Source of the DNA: H17-190 sp034435615
Lineage (GTDB): Bacteria; Chloroflexota; Dehalococcoidia; SM23-28-2; HRBIN24
Direction of reading: 5' to 3'
DNA length: 50,224 bases
Assembly: GCA_034435615.1 (NCBI GenBank)
Contig: DAOTWZ010000037.1
Coordinates: forward strand, 1 to 50,224
The translations under genes were made by a program, and so were the position numbers. Positions 1 to 6,601 of the stretch are shown piece after piece (positions within the stretch are counted from its first letter, which is position 1; every line of letters starts with the position of its first letter). The notes beneath the pieces are model-generated. The model had not been told where the DNA came from, did not search any database, and saw nothing but the letters and a program-made list of their open reading frames with translations.

Positions 1-444
1 GTCGTCCACCGCACCAAGCTGCTGGCGGCGGTGGCCGCCTGCTCCTACCTGGTGGGGCTGGCCCAGCAGGACTTCGACATCACCCTCAACTACGCCAAGG
101 AGCGGGTCCAGTTCGGGCGGCCCATCGGCTCCTTCCAGGCCATCCAGCACAAGCTGGCCGACGCCGTCATTGACGTGGACGGCTGCCGCTTCATCACCTA
201 CAAGGCGGCCTGGAGCCTGCAGGAGAACGAGCCCGACGCCGAGCTGATGGTCTCCATGGCCAAGGCCTGGTGCAGCGAGGCGTCGCGGCGGGTGGTGGCC
301 CACGGCCAACAGATCCACGGCGGCATCGGCTTCACCAAGGACTACAAGATCCAGCTCTACTTCCGTCGTCAGAAGTGGATGGAGCTGATGTGGGGCGACG
401 CCGACTACCATCGTGAGCTGGTGGCCCAGAAGATGGGCATCTGA
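1..444 (+). CDS. Acyl-CoA dehydrogenase, C-terminal part (5' end outside window)
   Basis: The window opens inside this gene: reading frame 1 is open from base 1 to a TGA at 442-444, so 147 C-terminal codons are visible and no start is seen. The sequence is the C-terminal helical domain of an FAD-dependent acyl-CoA dehydrogenase, which oxidises an acyl-CoA to the enoyl-CoA and passes electrons to ETF. Hallmarks are RVQFGRPIGSFQAIQ (about residues 36-50 of the fragment) and QIHGGIGFTKDY. The place where medium-chain type enzymes have the catalytic YEG motif reads LMWGDADYH, as in subunits that lack the usual Glu base in alpha2beta2 acyl-CoA dehydrogenases. This protein may therefore be one half of a heteromer; that is inference. 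A strong terminator follows 25 bases after the stop. Confidence 0.9.
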   Translation, partial: VVHRTKLLAAVAACSYLVGLAQQDFDITLNYAKERVQFGRPIGSFQAIQHKLADAVIDVDGCRFITYKAAWSLQENEPDAELMVSMAKAWCSEASRRVVAHGQQIHGGIGFTKDYKIQLYFRRQKWMELMWGDADYHRELVAQKMGI

Positions 445-468
445 CAGCCCGTCGCCTCGCCGGCGCCA

Positions 469-492
469 GGGGGGCGGAGACGCCCCCCTTTT
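469..492 (+). terminator. Rho-independent terminator after acyl-CoA dehydrogenase
   Basis: An 8-bp perfect stem GGGGGGCG / CGCCCCCC with a GAGA tetraloop is followed directly by TTTTCTCGTCT. It lies between the stop of the acyl-CoA dehydrogenase (444) and the convergent MFS gene (517). The U-tract is on the plus strand only, so it serves the rightward transcript. Confidence 0.85.
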
Positions 493-516
493 CTCGTCTC
501 GCCTCGCAGCCGACCG

Positions 517-1791
517 TCAGATGAAAGGGCCGCCGGAAACGTCGGTCGTCTCGGGGGCCGGGGCCGGCCCGGGGGCCAGCCGACGGTACAGGAGGGCCAG
601 CCCCACCCCCAGCAGGCAGACGAGGCCGAAGAGGGCCACGGCCGCCTGCACTCCCAGGTGCTGGGCGGCCAGCCCCAGCAACTGTCCGCCGATGGGCGTG
701 CTCCCGGCGAAGAGGAGAACGTAGAGGCTCAAGACGCGCCCCCGCAGCTCCGGGGGCGAGAGTAGCTGCAGGCGCGTGTTGCCGGTGGCGGTGAAGGTGA
801 CGCCAGCGAAGCCCATCGCCACCAGCAGAACGAGGGAGGCTCCCAGCCAGGGGGAGAGCCCCAGCAGCACCAGCAGGAGGCTGAAGGCGGCGGCCCCCAG
901 GAAGAGCTGCGACTCCTCGGCCCGCCGTCGGTAGGCCAGGAAGAGGGCAGCCAGTATGGAGCCCACGCCCATGGCCGAGGTCATCCCCCCGAAGCCCACC
1001 GACTCCACCTTCAGCACGTCGCGGGCCAGGAGAGGCAGCACCACCAAGAAGTTGTAGCCGAAGGTGCCGATGAAGGCCATCAGCAGCAGCACGCGGAAGG
1101 TGGGCGGACTCCCCAGGGAGTAAGAGAGCCCCTCCCGCAGCCGCTCCCAGAGGGAACCCGTGCTGGCCCGCGGGCTGGCGTACAGCTCCCGGGCCCGCAT
1201 GAGGAGGAGGCCGGCCAGCACGGGGACGAAGCTGGCAGCGTTGATGAGGAAGGTGCTCCCCGTCCCCACCAGGGCGATGGATACGCCGGCCACCATGGGC
1301 CCCACGATGCGGGCCAGGTTGAAGATGATGCTGTGAAGGGCCACGGCATTGACCAGCAACTCCTGCCCCACCATCTCGGATATGAAGGCCTGACGCACCG
1401 GGTTATCGAAGGAGTTGATGAGGCCTAGAAGGAAGGCCAGCAGGCAGACGTGCCAGAGCTCCACCCGTCCCGTCACCACCAGCAGGCCCAGGGCCAGCGC
1501 CTGGAGCATGGCCGCCGTCTGGGTAGCGATGAGCAGGCCCCGCTTGTTGACGCGGTCCGCCACCACGCCCGCTGGCAGGGAGAAGAGGAGGACGGGCAGG
1601 AACTGGAGCATGGTCACCGTCCCCAGCACCAGGGGAGGCTGGGCCAGCGTCTTGACCACCAGCCAGGACTGGCCGGTGAGCTGGGCCCAGGTGCCTATCA
1701 GGGAGACCACCTGTCCGCTCCAGAAGAGACGGTAGTTGCGCACCCCGAGAGCGGCGAAGGTGCGGCGCCACCCTCCCCCCTGGAAGGGCAT
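517..1791 (-). CDS. MFS transporter, EntS/MFS_3-like exporter
   Basis: An integral membrane protein of 424 residues with about 12 hydrophobic segments, read leftward. It begins with a short cytoplasmic stretch (RRTFAALGVRNYRLFWSGQ) that is typical of the MFS_3/enterobactin-exporter-like branch. PAGVVADRVNKRGLL is the loop 2-3 motif of MFS proteins. Substrate unknown; small-molecule or drug efflux is the usual role. The frame stays open to a GTG at 1878 and an ATG at 1839, but the family alignment begins near MPFQGGGWRR, so ATG 1791 is preferred; only a weak GAGGG lies upstream. It sits downstream of the amidase on the same strand and could be co-transcribed with it. The C-terminus is Pro/Ala-rich and unremarkable. 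Confidence 0.8.
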   Translation of the reverse strand: MPFQGGGWRRTFAALGVRNYRLFWSGQVVSLIGTWAQLTGQSWLVVKTLAQPPLVLGTVTMLQFLPVLLFSLPAGVVADRVNKRGLLIATQTAAMLQALALGLLVVTGRVELWHVCLLAFLLGLINSFDNPVRQAFISEMVGQELLVNAVALHSIIFNLARIVGPMVAGVSIALVGTGSTFLINAASFVPVLAGLLLMRARELYASPRASTGSLWERLREGLSYSLGSPPTFRVLLLMAFIGTFGYNFLVVLPLLARDVLKVESVGFGGMTSAMGVGSILAALFLAYRRRAEESQLFLGAAAFSLLLVLLGLSPWLGASLVLLVAMGFAGVTFTATGNTRLQLLSPPELRGRVLSLYVLLFAGSTPIGGQLLGLAAQHLGVQAAVALFGLVCLLGVGLALLYRRLAPGPAPAPETTDVSGGPFI

Positions 1792-1928
1792 TCGCCCTCG
1801 CCACAGGCTGAGGCCATGGGCGCGCCAGGGACGCTGCATGGAGGCCTGGCGCCGGCAGCCCGCTGCCGGCGCCACCACCCATCCTACCAGAGGCAGCAGG
1901 CGCCAGGATTAAGGGGACGGCGCAGCTC

Positions 1929-3482
1929 TCAGCGCCCCTGGCCGCCGGTGCGGGCAGTGGTCGCCAGGGACGGCGCGTAGACCTCCCTCTCGAAAGCGTG
2001 GGCCGCCCGCAGGAGGGTGGCCTCCTCGAAGTGGCGGCCCACCAGCATCAGGCCGATGGGCAGGCCGCCCGATTCACCGCAGGGGACATTGATGGCCGGG
2101 TGGCCCGTCACGTCGAAGGGGCAGGTGTTGCTGATCATGTTCAGGGCCGCCGCGATGTACTCGGTCAGGCCGCCACTGGGGAAAGGCTGGGCCTTCTGGG
2201 GCGTGGTGGGCATGGCCAGGAGGTCTACCTCCTGCAGAGCGGCGTCGTAGGCGGCCCGCAGCGTCCGGCGCAGGTTCTGCCCGCGAGCGTAGTAGCGGCC
2301 GTGGTAGCGCTCGCCCAGATAGTGCCCCAGGAGGAGCACCATCTTCACGGTGGGGGAGAAATCCTGCGCCCTCGTCCGACGGGAACGGCCGTAGAACTCC
2401 ACCAGGGCGGTATCGTAGTAGCCCAGCCAGCCGTGGCCCATCCCCTCGCCCCGCACCATGATGGCCCAGGTGCCCTCGATACCGACGCCGTTCCAGAAGT
2501 GCACCCCCTCCCGGTGCAGAGGGACCGATATCTCCCTCACCTGGGCGCCCAGGCTGGCGAAGCGATGGGCTGCCTCCCGCACCACCTCGTCCACGTCCGT
2601 CTCGGAGACGCCGGGCCAGCCGAACCCCTCCCTGACGATGCCGATGCGCAGACCACGGGCGCCCCGGGCCAGCTCCTGGCTGTAGCGAGGGAGCGTCTCC
2701 GGCGTCGCTCCCTGACGGGGGTCGAGCCCGTCCCGCCCGGCGATGACCTCCAGCGCCAGGGCGAGGTCGGGCACGTTGCTGGCCATGGGGCCGGTGTGGT
2801 CCAGGGTGAGCTCGATGGGGAAGATGCCCGTGTAGGGGACCAGGCCGTAGGTGGGCTTGATGCCGAAGATGCCGCACCAGGAGGCCGGTATGCGGATGGA
2901 GCCTCCCTGGTCGCCGCCGATGGCGATGTCGGCCTCCCCGGTGGCGACGACGACGCCGCTGCCGCTGGAGGAGCCTCCCGCCATGCGCGACGGGTCGCGC
3001 GGGTTGCGGACGGGCCACGGGTAGGAGGTGTGGGAGCCGCCGGAGAAGCAGAGGTCTTCGCAGACGGTCTTGCCGATGACCTCCGCCCCGGCGTCCAGGA
3101 GCCGCGTCACGATGGTGGCGTCAGCCGTGGGCACGTAGCCGTCCATGAGGGCCGAGCCATTGAGGAGAGGCAGCCCCTGGACGGCTATGTTGTCCTTCAG
3201 GGCCACCTTCTTCCCGGCCAGAGGACCGTCCGGCGCTCCCTTGATGGAGCAGCGCCACGCCCAGGCCCCGTACGGGTTGTCCTGCGGGGCGGGGCGCCAC
3301 CCGGCGTCCCGCGGGTAGCGGACGGGCAGCCCCGGCTCCGGCAGGGTGTCCAGCCACTCGTAGGAGGCGATGATGCTGTCCATGAAGCCCTTGAAGGCTG
3401 TGAGCTCCTCGGCGCTGAGCTCGAAGTTGTAGAGGCGGGCTATACGCTGGAGCTCCTCGTCCGAGGGCCGCCGCACTGCCAT
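1929..3482 (-). CDS. Amidase signature (AS) family amidase
   Basis: A full-length 517-residue hydrolase of the amidase-signature family, which cleaves carboxamides to acid plus ammonia. The Ser-cisSer-Lys triad is visible: Lys96 in VALKDN, the cis-Ser within GGSSSGSG (169-176), and nucleophile Ser195 in GGDQGGSIRIPAS. The DQ before GGS, together with KPTYGLVPYTGIFPIE and LDHTGPMA, places it near the Rhodococcus-type enantioselective amidases that carry an extra N-terminal helical region, rather than near GatA; this is from memory of the family. ATG at 3482 has a consensus promoter 40 bases upstream. The true substrate cannot be read from sequence. The downstream MFS gene may export or import a related compound (inference). 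Confidence 0.88.
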   Translation of the reverse strand: MAVRRPSDEELQRIARLYNFELSAEELTAFKGFMDSIIASYEWLDTLPEPGLPVRYPRDAGWRPAPQDNPYGAWAWRCSIKGAPDGPLAGKKVALKDNIAVQGLPLLNGSALMDGYVPTADATIVTRLLDAGAEVIGKTVCEDLCFSGGSHTSYPWPVRNPRDPSRMAGGSSSGSGVVVATGEADIAIGGDQGGSIRIPASWCGIFGIKPTYGLVPYTGIFPIELTLDHTGPMASNVPDLALALEVIAGRDGLDPRQGATPETLPRYSQELARGARGLRIGIVREGFGWPGVSETDVDEVVREAAHRFASLGAQVREISVPLHREGVHFWNGVGIEGTWAIMVRGEGMGHGWLGYYDTALVEFYGRSRRTRAQDFSPTVKMVLLLGHYLGERYHGRYYARGQNLRRTLRAAYDAALQEVDLLAMPTTPQKAQPFPSGGLTEYIAAALNMISNTCPFDVTGHPAINVPCGESGGLPIGLMLVGRHFEEATLLRAAHAFEREVYAPSLATTARTGGQGR

Positions 3483-3521
3483 CTTCCCGTTCCCTCCTTC
3501 GATCCAGTGTGTAGCGGGCTA

Positions 3522-3551
3522 TATATAGCCAGGGGCGTCCCCCGGTGTCAA
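3522..3551 (-). promoter_or_regulatory. Sigma-70 type promoter for the amidase
   Basis: On the minus strand, TTGACA (3546-3551) is separated by 18 bases from TATATA (3522-3527). The predicted transcription start near 3514 leaves a leader of about 30 bases before the amidase ATG. The -10 lies within the self-complementary GGCTATATATAGCC. Confidence 0.65.
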
Positions 3552-3664
3552 GGGAAGCCCTCTCCCGGAGGGGCGGCTGTCCTGTGCAATAATGGAGAGA
3601 CGACGAGGCGTGGCAGCCGGGGCTTCCACCCCGGGGCCGACGCCAGCAGGCGCGGAGGGCAGCT

Positions 3665-4006
3665 ATGACCGACTGTCTGTTCTGTCGTATGGCCAACGGC
3701 GAGATGCCCGTGGAAAAGCTCTACGAGGACGACCTGGTCTTCTCCATCCGAGACATCCACCCCCGGGCGCCCGTCCACTTCATGGTGATCCCCAAGGAGC
3801 ACATCCCCACCGCTCAGGAGATACGGGAGGAGCACGGCCCGCTCCTGGCCCGCATCTTCACCGTGGCCAACCAGGTGGCCAGACAAGAGGGGCTGGGAGA
3901 CAAGGGCTACCGTCTGGCCATCAACGTGCGGGAGCACGGCGGCCAGACTATCTACCACCTGCACCTGCACGTGCTGGGCGGTCGCAAGCTGGGGGCCGAA
4001 GGCTGA
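3665..4006 (+). CDS. HIT family (HINT-like) nucleotide-binding protein
   Basis: A 113-residue histidine-triad protein of the HINT branch, purine nucleotide phosphoramidase or nucleoside-monophosphate hydrolase by family. The active-site triad is seen as HLHLH inside TIYHLHLHVLGGR near the C-terminus. The N-terminal CLFCRMANGEMP and VIPKEHIPT are standard HINT landmarks, and length matches the family. ATG 3665 is preceded by GGAGG with 6-base spacing, which fixes the start. It is transcribed away from the amidase and stands alone ahead of the small-ORF cassette at 4100. Cytosolic, housekeeping. Confidence 0.92.
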   Translation: MTDCLFCRMANGEMPVEKLYEDDLVFSIRDIHPRAPVHFMVIPKEHIPTAQEIREEHGPLLARIFTVANQVARQEGLGDKGYRLAINVREHGGQTIYHLHLHVLGGRKLGAEG

Positions 4007-4099
4007 GGCCGCCCGCTGCCAGAAAGGCCTTGGCGCTCCCTCCCGCGCCGCCTAGGCTACGGGACGCAGACGTCCCCAGGAAGAGGAGAGAGGCCTCAG

Positions 4100-4426
4100 G
4101 TGGCGGTATGGCTGGCAGCGGCGTCCGTCCTGGACGTGGTCATCGCCCTGTGCGCCGCCTTCAACAGCGGCTACTTCGCCCACTATCTCTGGGCTGGCCG
4201 GGCGCGGACGGTCCCTTATCGGGTAGCCGCTCTGGCCCTCCTGCTGGTCTCTCTGGGGACGCTGGGGGAGCGCCTCGTCTGGCTGGCGGCCCTGGTCGTC
4301 GCTGATGGCGGGACGGCATCGCTCCCCTGGGCGCTGGCTCGCCTGCTGACCCTGGCCGGGACGGGCCTCGTCTCTGTCCTGGTGGTGCGTCGCATTGTCG
4401 CCATCGACAGCCCTTACGGGAGGTGA
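4100..4426 (+). CDS. Small three-helix membrane protein of unknown function
   Basis: A 108-residue ORF starting at GTG 4100 (GAGG six bases upstream). Hydrophobic stretches at about residues 3-30, 42-70 and 78-100 predict three membrane segments, with a basic loop WAGRARTVPYR between the first two. I do not recognise the family. It is the first of four tiny, nearly contiguous genes (4100-5117): the next starts 5 bases after its stop. The set, which also includes a coiled-coil plus membrane-anchor protein resembling holin/XhlA types, suggests a phage-derived cassette, and this protein could be a holin-like component. That is inference from layout and topology only. Confidence 0.6.
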   Translation: MAVWLAAASVLDVVIALCAAFNSGYFAHYLWAGRARTVPYRVAALALLLVSLGTLGERLVWLAALVVADGGTASLPWALARLLTLAGTGLVSVLVVRRIVAIDSPYGR

Positions 4427-4431
4427 GGGGT

Positions 4432-4593
4432 ATGGCGTCCGCTATGGCCCTGGCCGTGGCCAGTGACCGCTGGGACCTGGCGGCCCTCTGTCTGGCCCTG
4501 GGGGTGACGGAGGCGGCCTCCCGGCTGCCGCCTCAGTCACTGGAGGCCCTCCTGGCGATGCTGGAGGGGCCGCCACGGCGGCGGAGGGACTGA
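4432..4593 (+). CDS. 53-residue protein of unknown function (small cassette, gene 2)
   Basis: A short ORF of 53 codons. ATG 4432 lies six bases after the previous stop, with GGGAGGTGAGGGG just upstream as ribosome binding site. The product is mostly helical and Ala/Leu-rich (SDRWDLAALCLALGVTEAAS, then LPPQSLEALLAML), ending in a basic PPRRRRD tail. It has no signal peptide or clear membrane span. The stop at 4591-4593 is followed after one base by the GTG of the next gene, so the two are almost certainly translationally coupled. Function unknown. Small proteins of this look occur beside phage head genes in related genomes as far as I recall, but no head gene is present here. Confidence 0.5.
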   Translation: MASAMALAVASDRWDLAALCLALGVTEAASRLPPQSLEALLAMLEGPPRRRRD

Positions 4594-4594
4594 G

Positions 4595-4933
4595 GTGCCG
4601 GCCCGGAGGAGACAGCGCCGCGAGGAGCTGAGCAACTTCTACGCCGATGCCCTGAGCGAGGCGGAGCGGCTGGAGCTGCCCCAGGCGGCGACGGTGGAGG
4701 GACTGGACCATGAGATAGCGGTGCTGCGGGTGCGGCTCAAGGCCGCCCTCCAGCAGAACCCGCAGGACCTGGCCCTCCTGGCCAAAGGAGTGGACATGCT
4801 GGTGAAGGCGGTAGCCGCCCGCTACCGCCTCTCGCCCAAGGCGCGGCGGGACCTGGCCGACAACCTGGCCAGCCTCATCGAGAGCTTGGGGACGCTGCTG
4901 GAGGGGAAGGACGATGGCCCGCCCCAGCCTTGA
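4595..4933 (+). CDS. 112-residue helical protein of unknown function (small cassette, gene 3)
   Basis: Starts at GTG 4595 with GGAGGG six bases upstream, one base after the preceding stop. The 112 residues are highly charged and helical. The N-terminus RRQRREELSNFYADALS precedes a stretch, EGLDHEIAVLRVRLKAAL, with the pattern of small phage-encoded proteins found near terminase genes (recollection of the pattern, not a search). The middle (LLAKGVDMLVKAVAARYRLS) also resembles a helical DNA- or oligomer-binding segment. It overlaps the next gene by 20 bases. No membrane segment. I would call it a conserved hypothetical of probable mobile-element origin. Confidence 0.55.
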   Translation: MPARRRQRREELSNFYADALSEAERLELPQAATVEGLDHEIAVLRVRLKAALQQNPQDLALLAKGVDMLVKAVAARYRLSPKARRDLADNLASLIESLGTLLEGKDDGPPQP

Positions 4934-5117
4934 GGAGGCTATCCTGCGGCTGCGGCGCCGCCTGGGACGGCGGGGGACACCGTCCGACCTCTCGCTGGAG
5001 GCGCGCCTGGCCAGCCTGGAGCGGGAGATGGCGGAGGTGAAGGCGCGCATTAATGGTCTCATCTTCGTGGTGCTGGGAGCGGTCATCTCTGAGCTGCTCA
5101 CCCGGCTGCTGCAATGA
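4914..5117 (+). CDS. Small coiled-coil protein with C-terminal membrane anchor (XhlA/holin-like)
   Basis: A 67-residue protein. ATG 4914 is preceded by GGGGAAGG and lies inside the 3' end of the previous gene. Residues 4-20 are basic, 26-45 form a heptad-type helix (SLEARLASLEREMAEVKARI), and 47-66 are one hydrophobic span (LIFVVLGAVISELLTRLL). This order, short coiled coil then one membrane helix at the very end, is that of XhlA-type phage lysis accessory proteins. The similarity is in topology and a few residues, so the assignment is tentative. It closes the four-gene cassette; the class II aldolase begins 49 bases later with its own ribosome binding site. Confidence 0.55.
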   Translation: MARPSLEEAILRLRRRLGRRGTPSDLSLEARLASLEREMAEVKARINGLIFVVLGAVISELLTRLLQ

Positions 5118-5166
5118 GGGGCCGGTCCGGGCTACCATAGGTGGTAGTCCGAGCAGGAGGCGGAGC

Positions 5167-5703
5167 GTGGACGTCCCGGCTGAGGTAGCGCGCCAGTTCC
5201 AGGAGGTGGGACGGCTTCTCTGGGAGACCGGACTCGTCTCCTCCCACGGCGGCAACATGAGCGTCCGCCTCCCCGATGGTCGGGTCGTCATCACCTGTCA
5301 CGGCAGCATGCTGGGCCGCCTCGCCCCCGATGACCTGGTGGTGCTGGGGGAGGGCTCCCCCTCCGTCGCCCCGTCCATGGACACTGCCCTTCACCAGGGC
5401 ATCTACGCGGCGAGCCCGGCCGGCGCCGTCGTCCACGCTCACCCCAGGCACGCCATCGCCCTGGCCCTGGCGGGGGAGGCCCTGCGCCCTCGCGACCTGG
5501 AGGGGAGGCACTATCTGGGAGAGGTGGTCCCCGTGGTGGCCCGCCAGGAGGAGGTGCCAGCGGCTCTGACCAGCCATGCCATCGCCGTGGTGGCCGGCCA
5601 CGGCTCGTACGCCCGCGGGGACGACCTGTGGCAGGCCCTCCAACTCACCAGCATCCTGGAGGAGAGCTGCCAGATCATCTGGTTGCTGCGGGCCCTGGGT
5701 TAG
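5167..5703 (+). CDS. Class II aldolase/adducin family protein (FucA-like)
   Basis: A 178-residue zinc-dependent class II aldolase-family protein, related to L-fuculose-phosphate aldolase and the aldolase II N-terminal domain. VVHAHPRHAIAL carries the His-x-His zinc pair, VVAGHGSYARG carries the third His, and HGGNMSVRLPDGRVVIT is the N-terminal phosphate-loop region. The frame is open from 5053, but that upstream part is a shadow of the previous genes. GTG 5167 has AGGAGG eight bases before it and begins where the family begins. Substrate not determinable; fuculose- or rhamnulose-phosphate type cleavage, or a decarboxylase/epimerase role, are all possible. Its last 29 bases overlap the end of the convergent gene at 5675. 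Confidence 0.85.
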   Translation: MDVPAEVARQFQEVGRLLWETGLVSSHGGNMSVRLPDGRVVITCHGSMLGRLAPDDLVVLGEGSPSVAPSMDTALHQGIYAASPAGAVVHAHPRHAIALALAGEALRPRDLEGRHYLGEVVPVVARQEEVPAALTSHAIAVVAGHGSYARGDDLWQALQLTSILEESCQIIWLLRALG

Positions 5704-6127
5704 GCCCTTCCCGGGGGAAGATGTTGAGGATGACCAGGGCCAGGAGGGCGGCCGAAACGGCCACCGGCAGGAGGATGCTGCGCAGCGCCAGGTCTCCCGC
5801 TCCGAAGTGGTATATGTTGGCGGCGATGGCCGCCGACTGCTCTATGAGGGCCAGCCAGAAGATGCGCGGGTAGGCCGCCGGGCGGCGGCTGACGTAGAGA
5901 TAGACGACCGCCAGGGGTATGCTCTGCCAGCTCAGCACCCGGCCCGCCAGCACCCCGTTCAGCTCTCGCTCCCCCAGCCCCAGGAAGAAGGCGCCGGAGG
6001 CGAAGAACTCGGCCACCGCAGCCAGGATATCCCAGCCCGCCAGCATCAGCAGGAGGATGCGAGGCTGCTGGGCGATGCGGAAGAACTGCTCCGGCGGCGA
6101 CTCCACCCGGGCTGGCTGCTGGTCCAT
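5675..6127 (-). CDS. Small polytopic membrane protein of unknown function
   Basis: A 150-residue protein with four predicted membrane segments (about residues 24-50, 60-80, 86-107 and 113-135). The N-terminus is soluble and ends in FFRIAQQPRILLLML. ATG 6127 has AGGAGG at seven-base spacing. It lies 21 bases downstream of the metallopeptidase gene on the same strand, so the two probably form an operon. The 3' end overlaps the convergent aldolase by 29 bases. I recognise no family. Aromatic and charged residues inside helices (AEFF, YHFGAGD) suggest a ligand or sensor role at most; no function is claimed. Confidence 0.65.
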   Translation of the reverse strand: MDQQPARVESPPEQFFRIAQQPRILLLMLAGWDILAAVAEFFASGAFFLGLGERELNGVLAGRVLSWQSIPLAVVYLYVSRRPAAYPRIFWLALIEQSAAIAANIYHFGAGDLALRSILLPVAVSAALLALVILNIFPREGPNPGPAATR

Positions 6128-6148
6128 CGCTCTCCCTCCTGACTGTTC

Positions 6149-6556
6149 TCAGTCCAGGGCCAGCTCCCGGAGCCGCTCCTCGTCCAGCCCCAGGTAGTGG
6201 CCTATCTCGTGCAGAAGAGTCCGCCGGGCCTGCTCCACCATCTCCTCCAGGGTCTCGCAGGCCAGCTCGTGTGGCTCCTGATAGATGATGATCCTGTCCG
6301 GCAGCGCCCACGTATAGTGGCTACCTCGCTGGGGAAGGGGCACCCCCGTGTAGAGGCCGAAGAGGGTGTCCCCCCGGCGCAAGCCGGCCTGGCGCAGCTC
6401 CCGCAGGGAGGGACGCCACCGCACCTGGATATCGACATTGTGGAGGGCCGCCCGCAACTGCTCGGGCAGGCCCTCCACCGCTTCCCTGACGAGGCGACGG
6501 AAGCGGGCGCGGCTGAGCCGGGGCGCGCGCCCGGGCCGGAGAGGCTGGTCGTCCAT
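6149..6556 (-). CDS. Metallopeptidase family protein (zincin-like, PF06262 type)
   Basis: A 135-residue protein with the zinc-peptidase motif HEIGHYLGLDEERL near the C-terminus (HExxH plus a downstream acidic residue). This is the layout of the small zincin-like metallopeptidase family found next to housekeeping genes in actinobacteria and Chloroflexota. The family start, an RARFRRLVREAVEGLP helix, lies at residues 16-31. The middle contains LFGLYTGVPLP and DRIIIYQEP, both characteristic. No signal peptide, so cytosolic; physiological substrate unknown. An extended -10 (TGCTAGAAT) ends only a few bases before the ATG, suggesting a very short leader. Confidence 0.85.
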   Translation of the reverse strand: MDDQPLRPGRAPRLSRARFRRLVREAVEGLPEQLRAALHNVDIQVRWRPSLRELRQAGLRRGDTLFGLYTGVPLPQRGSHYTWALPDRIIIYQEPHELACETLEEMVEQARRTLLHEIGHYLGLDEERLRELALD

Positions 6557-6567
6557 AGGCGATATTT

Positions 6568-6576
6568 ATTCTAGCA
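6568..6576 (-). promoter_or_regulatory. Extended -10 element upstream of metallopeptidase
   Basis: The minus strand reads TGCTAGAAT with no convincing -35. It overlaps one arm of the inverted repeat TAGCAC-GGG-GTGCTA. Predicted initiation is about five bases before the ATG at 6556, so the mRNA would be close to leaderless. Confidence 0.35.
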
Positions 6577-6601
6577 CCCCGTGCTACCGGGGCCCGCAGG
6601 G

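Noticed and set aside
1998..3668. 556-codon plus-strand open frame opposite the amidase
   Set aside because: Antisense to a full amidase with intact triad.
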